Positions 22,988 to 27,529 of a stretch of DNA of 27,529 nucleotides are shown here, in pieces. The DNA lies in NCBI GenBank assembly GCA_030040475.1, contig JASHTQ010000742.1, positions 1 to 27,529 on the forward strand, in the 5' to 3' direction. How positions within the stretch are numbered: position 1 is the first letter of the stretch; each line of letters begins with the position of its first letter. This DNA is from Streptosporangiaceae bacterium (GTDB lineage Bacteria > Actinomycetota > Actinomycetes > Streptosporangiales > Streptosporangiaceae). The position numbers and the translations under genes were made by a program. The notes under the pieces are model-generated. The model did not search any database and was not told the origin of the DNA. It was given only the letters and a program-made list of their open reading frames with translations.

Positions 22988-23350
22988 GTGACCCAGATTG
23001 ACCCCGCGACCGACGCACTCGTCGGCGCATGGCTCTCACTCCCCGATGTAGCCGGCCGGCTCGGCATGCCGGCGGGGCGAGTGAAGCAGCTGCTCCGTGA
23101 CCGGAAGCTCCTTGCCGTGACCCGTCCCGAGGGGACGCTCGCGGTTCCGGCCGCCTTCCTCGACGGTCACCAGATCGTCAAGGGCCTGTGTGGAACCCTG
23201 ACCTTGCTTTTCGACTGCGGATTCGACGAGACGGAGGCTCTCCGCTGGCTGTTCACTGCGGACGAGTCGCTTCCCGGGACGCCGATCGACGCGATCGTCA
23301 GGCACCGGGGGACCGAAGTCAACCGCCGCGCTCAGGCCATGGCGTTCTAG
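22988..23350 (+). CDS. Rv2175c-family DNA-binding protein
   Basis: The 120-aa product has a winged-helix N-terminal half ([20 protein letters not shown], then [10 protein letters not shown]) and the Rv2175c-type C-terminal half ([20 protein letters not shown], ending RRAQAMAF). In M. tuberculosis Rv2175c binds DNA and is phosphorylated by the neighbouring kinase PknL on an N-terminal Thr, which weakens binding. The N-terminus here ([11 protein letters not shown]) is shorter but has Thr2 and Thr8 as candidate sites. The linkage to the PASTA kinase is kept, although the FAD reductase lies between them. GTG 22988 has no clear Shine-Dalgarno; TTGGAG (22954-22959) and ACATTT (22976-22981) form a weak promoter ending 6 nt before it. 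Confidence 0.88.
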   Translation: MTQIDPATDALVGAWLSLPDVAGRLGMPAGRVKQLLRDRKLLAVTRPEGTLAVPAAFLDGHQIVKGLCGTLTLLFDCGFDETEALRWLFTADESLPGTPIDAIVRHRGTEVNRRAQAMAF

Positions 23351-23369
23351 AACCGACTACGCTGGGCGC

Positions 23370-24362
23370 ATGCCGCCAAGCCCACCGCGCATGCGACGCC
23401 CAACGGCCCAGAGCGGCAAGCCGGCCGCGGGCCAGCCGCATGCACCGCTGATCCGCGAGCTGCTCGCGTCCGGCCGCCAGGCCTTCTCGTTCGAGTTCAT
23501 GCCGCCCAAGACCGAGGCGGAAGAGCAGCAGCTCTGGCGGGCGATCAGGCAGCTCGAGCCGCTGCGGCCCACGTTCGTCTCGGTGACGTACGGGGCCGGC
23601 GGGTCGACCAGGGACCGCACGGTGAGGGTCACCGGCCGGATCGCCGCGGAGACGACGCTGACCCCGGTCGGCCACTTCACCGCGGTGAACCACTCGGTGG
23701 CCGAGCTCAGGCAGGTGATCGGGTCGTACGCGGCGGTCGGGGTGCGCAACGTCCTTGCCCTGCGCGGAGACCCTCCCGGCGACCCGAACGCCGCCTGGAT
23801 CCCGCACCCGGACGGCCTCACCTACGCGGCCGAGCTTGTCGGCCTGATCAGGTCGGTCGGCGACTTCTGCGTCGGGGTCGCGGCCTTCCCCGAGAAGCAC
23901 CCGCGGTCGCCGGACCCGGAGACGGACGTGCGGTACTTCGTCGCCAAGTGCCGGGCCGGCGCCGACTTCGCGATCACCAACATGTTCTTCTACCCGGAGG
24001 ACTACCTGCGGCTCAGAGAGCGGGTCGCGGCGCAGGGCTGCGACGTGCCGATCATCCCGGGCATCATGCCGATCACCAGCCTGCGCGTGATCGAGCGCGC
24101 GCTCGAGCTTGGCGGCTGCCGGGTACCGACCGAGCTGTGGCAGCGGCTGCAGGCGGTGGCCGGCGACAAGGCGGCGATCCGCCAGATAGGCGTCGAGTAC
24201 GCGGCCGGCATGTGCGAGCGGCTACTCGCCGAGGGCGTGCCGGGGCTGCACTTCTACACGCTGAACTGGTCGCGGGCGACCAGGGAGATCTATCAGTGGC
24301 TCGGCCTGGCGGAGCGGGACGCCGGCGCCCGCAACGGGAGCTCGGCACCCATCACGGCGTAG
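23370..24362 (+). CDS. metF: Methylenetetrahydrofolate reductase
   Basis: The 330-aa flavoenzyme reduces 5,10-methylene-THF to 5-methyl-THF for methionine synthesis. The TIM-barrel family motifs are [14 protein letters not shown] (39-52), [16 protein letters not shown] (catalytic-site region), [11 protein letters not shown] and an [12 protein letters not shown] segment followed by IIPGIMPIT. The first 25 residues are a Pro/Arg-rich extension beyond the usual start. ATG 23370 follows TACGCT (23358-23363) by 6 nt with no Shine-Dalgarno; ATG 23391 is a second choice. It lies 19 nt after the Rv2175c-like gene. Rv2172c, a MetF-like protein, occupies a similar place in mycobacteria. Its 3' end overlaps the convergent GNAT gene by 70 nt. 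Confidence 0.88.
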   Translation: MPPSPPRMRRPTAQSGKPAAGQPHAPLIRELLASGRQAFSFEFMPPKTEAEEQQLWRAIRQLEPLRPTFVSVTYGAGGSTRDRTVRVTGRIAAETTLTPVGHFTAVNHSVAELRQVIGSYAAVGVRNVLALRGDPPGDPNAAWIPHPDGLTYAAELVGLIRSVGDFCVGVAAFPEKHPRSPDPETDVRYFVAKCRAGADFAITNMFFYPEDYLRLRERVAAQGCDVPIIPGIMPITSLRVIERALELGGCRVPTELWQRLQAVAGDKAAIRQIGVEYAAGMCERLLAEGVPGLHFYTLNWSRATREIYQWLGLAERDAGARNGSSAPITA

Positions 24363-24883
24363 GGCGGATCGCCGCCGGGGAACAGGAAGCCGGTCAGCAG
24401 GTCGGTGAAGCCGGACGTGCGGTACAGGCGGCGGGCGGGGGAATCGGTATCCGGGGTGGACAGCAGCGCGGTGCGCTCGGGGCGCCCGGAGGCCAGCCGG
24501 TGCAGCATGTCCGTGCCGATGCCCCGGCGCTGATATTCGGGCACCACGTGCAGTTCGGCCACCTCGAACGAGTCGTCCAGCCACGCCGCGGCGGCCTGCT
24601 CGCCGCGCGAGGCGGCCAGCGCGCCACAGACCGTGTCGTGCCACCACTGGCCGGCTGCCCCGTGGAAGCCGTAGCCGAACCCGACCAGCTCGCCCGACCC
24701 GTCATCGATCACGGCGAGGGCGCGGAACCCCGGGTTGGCGGCGTGCCCGGTCATGACCGCCCGGCGCCCTGTGAGCAGTTCCGCCGAGGGCCGCATCGCC
24801 GCCATGTACACCGCGATCAGCTGATCGAGCCGCCAGACAAAGTCGCTGGGGCCGAGGTCGGTGACCAAGGGCGCGCGCCGCAC
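24293..24883 (-). CDS. GNAT-family N-acetyltransferase
   Basis: The 196-aa product has the GNAT acetyl-CoA loop [11 protein letters not shown] (about 117-127) after the strand [10 protein letters not shown] and ends with a typical second half ([20 protein letters not shown]). The substrate is unknown. GTG 24883 is chosen because TAAGCT (plus-strand 24891-24896) lies 7 nt upstream; a longer frame from ATG 24958 would run back into the GH2 gene. It converges on metF with 70 nt of coding overlap and lies 71 nt downstream of the GH2 gene on the same strand. Confidence 0.8.
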   Translation of the reverse strand: MRRAPLVTDLGPSDFVWRLDQLIAVYMAAMRPSAELLTGRRAVMTGHAANPGFRALAVIDDGSGELVGFGYGFHGAAGQWWHDTVCGALAASRGEQAAAAWLDDSFEVAELHVVPEYQRRGIGTDMLHRLASGRPERTALLSTPDTDSPARRLYRTSGFTDLLTGFLFPGGDPPYAVMGAELPLRAPASRSARPSH

Positions 24884-24954
24884 GCTCGCTAGCTTAGAAG
24901 AATTGGCCGAACGAGCCGTGGTACCAGTCCCAGGTACGCGACCACGATCGGGGG

Positions 24955-27447
24955 TCATGCCAGCACGCCGGCCTGGCTCACCGCCTGTGCGCGCACCCTG
25001 ACCTGGGCCTGGCCGAGCAGCGGATGGGCGGCGGTCAACGTGACCGTGCCCTGCTTGCCGGCCAGCGAGCGGATCCAGACCGCGCCGAGGCCGCCGTATT
25101 CGCCGAAGGCGAACGGGTTATCGCCGACAAGCACGGCCGGACCCGACAGGTTCATCGTCACGTTGCCCGTCATGTACCTGCGCTGGTTGCCGTACGTGTC
25201 GACCGCGCGGAAGACCACCCTGGTCGCGTCCGACCCGTCGGCGAGGATCGTCGCGTCATCGGCGGCCATGTTCAGCGAATCCCCGAGCGGGTCGGAGGAC
25301 ATCCGCACCTCGGCGACCTGCCTGCCGCTCAGGTAGCCCTCGATGAGCAGCTCGGGCACGTTCTTCTGCGCCTGGGCGGGGAGGGTGACCAGGAACGGCG
25401 GATAGGGCAGCAGACCGTAGAGCGGTGAGCCGTAGGCGGGCTGCGCGCTGGCCACGTGCGTGCCGCCGATGAAGATCTCGAGCTGGTCGCAGTTGCTGGC
25501 TATCAGCGCGTCCGGGGCAGGGGCGGGAAGCGCCCCGCCGAGCTCCCAGAAGAACACCGGGACGATGACGGGGCGGATGCCCGGGTCCACCTGAGACTGG
25601 TAGATGGCCGCACCGGGTTTCGGCACCCGGAAGCCGTCGGCCACCCCGGCCCACTTGATCGCGTCGGGAAGCTCGCTCTGCAGCGAGCCGTAGTCGAACC
25701 CGGCCCAGGCCAGCAGCCCGGAATAGTGGACGTCAGACCTGGCCAGGTTCTGCGCCTGGGCGTGCAGGGTCGCCTGCTTCACGAGCAGTCCTGGCGGGTC
25801 GGTCCAGGCGAAGTGCTCGGGCCTCGCCTCCTCGACGCCGACCGTCTCGGTGACCAGGTAGGGCACATTGGTGAATGGCGGCCGCAGCGCGGCGTTGCCG
25901 TTGATCGGGTTGACGCCGTAGTCGTTGTAGGCGAAGACGTCCTCGCTCCAGCCGTCCTGCGAATACGGGGCCATCGCCCCCGAGCTCGGCCGCGAGCCGT
26001 CGAGCTCCGCCGCGGCCTGCCTGGTCGTGGCCCACAGCGCGGGGAAATTCCAGGTCTCGTTGAGCCGGGTGCCCCAGATGACGACCGACGGGCGGCTCCG
26101 GTCCCTGGTCACCATGTCGCGCACGTTCTGCACCACGAGGTCCTGCCAGGCCGGGCTGGTGCTGACGTCGTGCCAGCCCGGCGCCTCCTCCCAGACAAGC
26201 AGGCCAAGCTCGTCGCAGGCATCGAGGAAGTGCGGCGACTGCGGATAATGCGAGCAACGCACCATGTTGCAGTTGAACTCGTTCTTGAGGATCTCGGCGT
26301 CCTTGCGCTGCACGCTGGCGGGCATCGCCATCCCGGCGTACGGGTAGAGCTGATGCCGGTTGAGGCCGAAGATCTGCAGCCGGAGCCCGTTGAGGTAGAA
26401 GCCGTCGGCCCGGAAAGAGGCCTCGCGGAAGCCGATCCGGCGGGTGAGGACGTGGCTGCCCACGCCGGGAACCGTCAGCGTCGCCTTGACCGTGTACAGG
26501 TTCGGGTTCTCGGTCGACCACAGGCTGACCGGGCCGAGCCCGGTCAGGCTCAGCTTGGTGGTGACGGTGCCGGGCGAGGAGACGCTGACCGTCGCCGCCT
26601 GCGCCGCGAGCTGGTGGGTCCCCGACAGCAACTCGACAAGCAGGGTGCCGGTGACAGGCGCGGTCGAGCCCGAGTCGATGGTGCATTCGACGTCCACGCT
26701 GCGCTGCGGGCTGAGCACGTCGACCGGCAGCGCGAACAGGTCGGAGAGGAACACCTGCGGCACGACCCGCAGGCTGACGTCCCGGTAGATGCCGCCAGGC
26801 TGGAAGAAGTCGATCGTCCGCGGGCCGTTTCCCACGCCCATGGGCGGCACCGGCAGGTTGCGACCGTCCACGATGACCGCGAGCAGGTTGTCGCCCGCGG
26901 TGACCTGCCCTGTCAGCTCGGCGGACCAGGGCAGATACCCGCCCTGGTGGCTGCCGACGGTCTGGTCGTTGATCACCACGGTCGCGTTGACCATCACCCC
27001 GTCGAAGTCGACGAAGATCCTGTTGCCCGGGCTGCGGGCGTCAAGCAGGTCCCCGCCGCTGAAGTGGCGCCGGTAGATCCACACCTGTTCCCACGTCAGC
27101 GGGTCCCAGTTCTGCCAGGACAGCGGGGTGACCGTGTGCGGCAGCGTGATCGGCGCGAACCCGCTGTCGTCGTAGAACACGCTTTCCGAGCCCGACATGT
27201 ACTGCCCGCCGAACAGCCAGTTCGTGTTCAGCGAGTAGGCGAGGTTAGTAGGCGGCGGGCTCGTCCGCGTGAGGTTGCCGACCAGCGCGAGCAGCGGGAG
27301 CGCGGCCACCCCCGCGCCGCCGATAATCCCGGCCTGAATCAGCGCCCGCCGCGAGATCCGCCGCCTGGCCTCTCTCTCGTCCTCTCCGGCCCCCACGTCC
27401 GTCTCGGTCACCCGAACGCCCGCGCCCCCCCGCCCGGGCCGCAGCAT
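24955..27447 (-). CDS. Tat-exported glycoside hydrolase family 2 protein
   Basis: The 830-aa product has a twin-arginine signal (ISRRALIQAG, Arg33-Arg34, followed by a hydrophobic segment to about 58), a GH2 sugar-binding jelly roll (about 75-230), an immunoglobulin-like domain (about 235-340), the TIM barrel (about 341-610) and C-terminal beta domains (to 830). Candidate catalytic residues are Glu464 as acid/base (IWGTRLNETW) and Glu534 as nucleophile (LVTETVGVE). The acid/base site differs from the common WSxGNE by carrying GTRLNE. Activity could be beta-galactosidase, beta-mannosidase or beta-glucuronidase. ATG 27447 has only a weak GGGGGA site; GTG 27411 (VTETDV) is an alternative. The upstream 27448-27529 holds no recognisable gene. 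Confidence 0.85.
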   Translation of the reverse strand: MLRPGRGGAGVRVTETDVGAGEDEREARRRISRRALIQAGIIGGAGVAALPLLALVGNLTRTSPPPTNLAYSLNTNWLFGGQYMSGSESVFYDDSGFAPITLPHTVTPLSWQNWDPLTWEQVWIYRRHFSGGDLLDARSPGNRIFVDFDGVMVNATVVINDQTVGSHQGGYLPWSAELTGQVTAGDNLLAVIVDGRNLPVPPMGVGNGPRTIDFFQPGGIYRDVSLRVVPQVFLSDLFALPVDVLSPQRSVDVECTIDSGSTAPVTGTLLVELLSGTHQLAAQAATVSVSSPGTVTTKLSLTGLGPVSLWSTENPNLYTVKATLTVPGVGSHVLTRRIGFREASFRADGFYLNGLRLQIFGLNRHQLYPYAGMAMPASVQRKDAEILKNEFNCNMVRCSHYPQSPHFLDACDELGLLVWEEAPGWHDVSTSPAWQDLVVQNVRDMVTRDRSRPSVVIWGTRLNETWNFPALWATTRQAAAELDGSRPSSGAMAPYSQDGWSEDVFAYNDYGVNPINGNAALRPPFTNVPYLVTETVGVEEARPEHFAWTDPPGLLVKQATLHAQAQNLARSDVHYSGLLAWAGFDYGSLQSELPDAIKWAGVADGFRVPKPGAAIYQSQVDPGIRPVIVPVFFWELGGALPAPAPDALIASNCDQLEIFIGGTHVASAQPAYGSPLYGLLPYPPFLVTLPAQAQKNVPELLIEGYLSGRQVAEVRMSSDPLGDSLNMAADDATILADGSDATRVVFRAVDTYGNQRRYMTGNVTMNLSGPAVLVGDNPFAFGEYGGLGAVWIRSLAGKQGTVTLTAAHPLLGQAQVRVRAQAVSQAGVLA

Positions 27448-27529
27448 CGTCCCCCGCGCCTCGCCCGTCCCCGCTATGCCCGTCCTCGCCCCGCTGGCCC
27501 CCGCGCTGGCGCCTCCCGCCCTGGCGCCT

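Overview
The window is GC-rich, densely coded DNA from an actinobacterium. Gene content suggests a member of the Streptosporangiales or a related order, but no rRNA or other taxonomic marker is present. The backbone is syntenic with the Mycobacterium tuberculosis Rv2190c-Rv2172c neighbourhood. In order it carries an NlpC/P60 hydrolase (Rv2190c-like), the phosphatidylinositol mannosyltransferase PimB' (Rv2188c-like), a FadD15-type acyl-CoA synthetase, a PlsC acyltransferase (Rv2182c-like), a DAHP synthase, the pknL-locus kinase, an Rv2175c-type DNA-binding protein and MetF. Synteny and family calls come from recognising protein sequences, not from database searches.

Layout. Positions 1-620 hold the end of an unknown gene, a truncated DUF899 remnant and a small CxxC protein that appears to start at CTG. 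Positions 640-3650 hold the cell-wall hydrolase, a membrane protein and pimB'. Positions 3783-4163 hold two very small genes. Positions 4171-10843 hold fadD15, a metallophosphoesterase, a CxxC protein coupled to a ROK glucokinase, an acidic two-helix membrane protein, an esterase and plsC. Positions 10927-12263 hold a phosphofructokinase with a pyrophosphate-type active site, followed by a decayed ABC-2 permease. Positions 12263-16781 hold an MFS exporter, a DUF4262 protein, a stand-alone Clp N-domain protein, a CGNR zinc-finger protein, a methyltransferase and a small membrane protein. Positions 16910-24362 hold thiI, the DAHP synthase with an aromatic leader peptide and attenuator, a PASTA kinase, an FAD reductase, the Rv2175c homologue and metF. 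Positions 24293-27447 hold a GNAT acetyltransferase and a Tat-exported GH2 glycosidase.

Themes. Several genes serve the envelope: peptidoglycan hydrolysis, PIM mannosylation, fatty-acid activation, phosphatidate synthesis and PASTA sensing of muropeptides. Others form a central-metabolism set: glucokinase, PPi-type PFK, DAHP synthase and MetF.

The most notable regulatory element is the transcription attenuator ahead of the DAHP synthase. Its 24-codon leader peptide carries Tyr, Trp and Phe in one cluster and is itself apparently translated from a leaderless transcript. Across the window about a dozen genes have a TAnnnT hexamer 6-8 nt before the start codon and no Shine-Dalgarno sequence, which points to widespread leaderless transcription.
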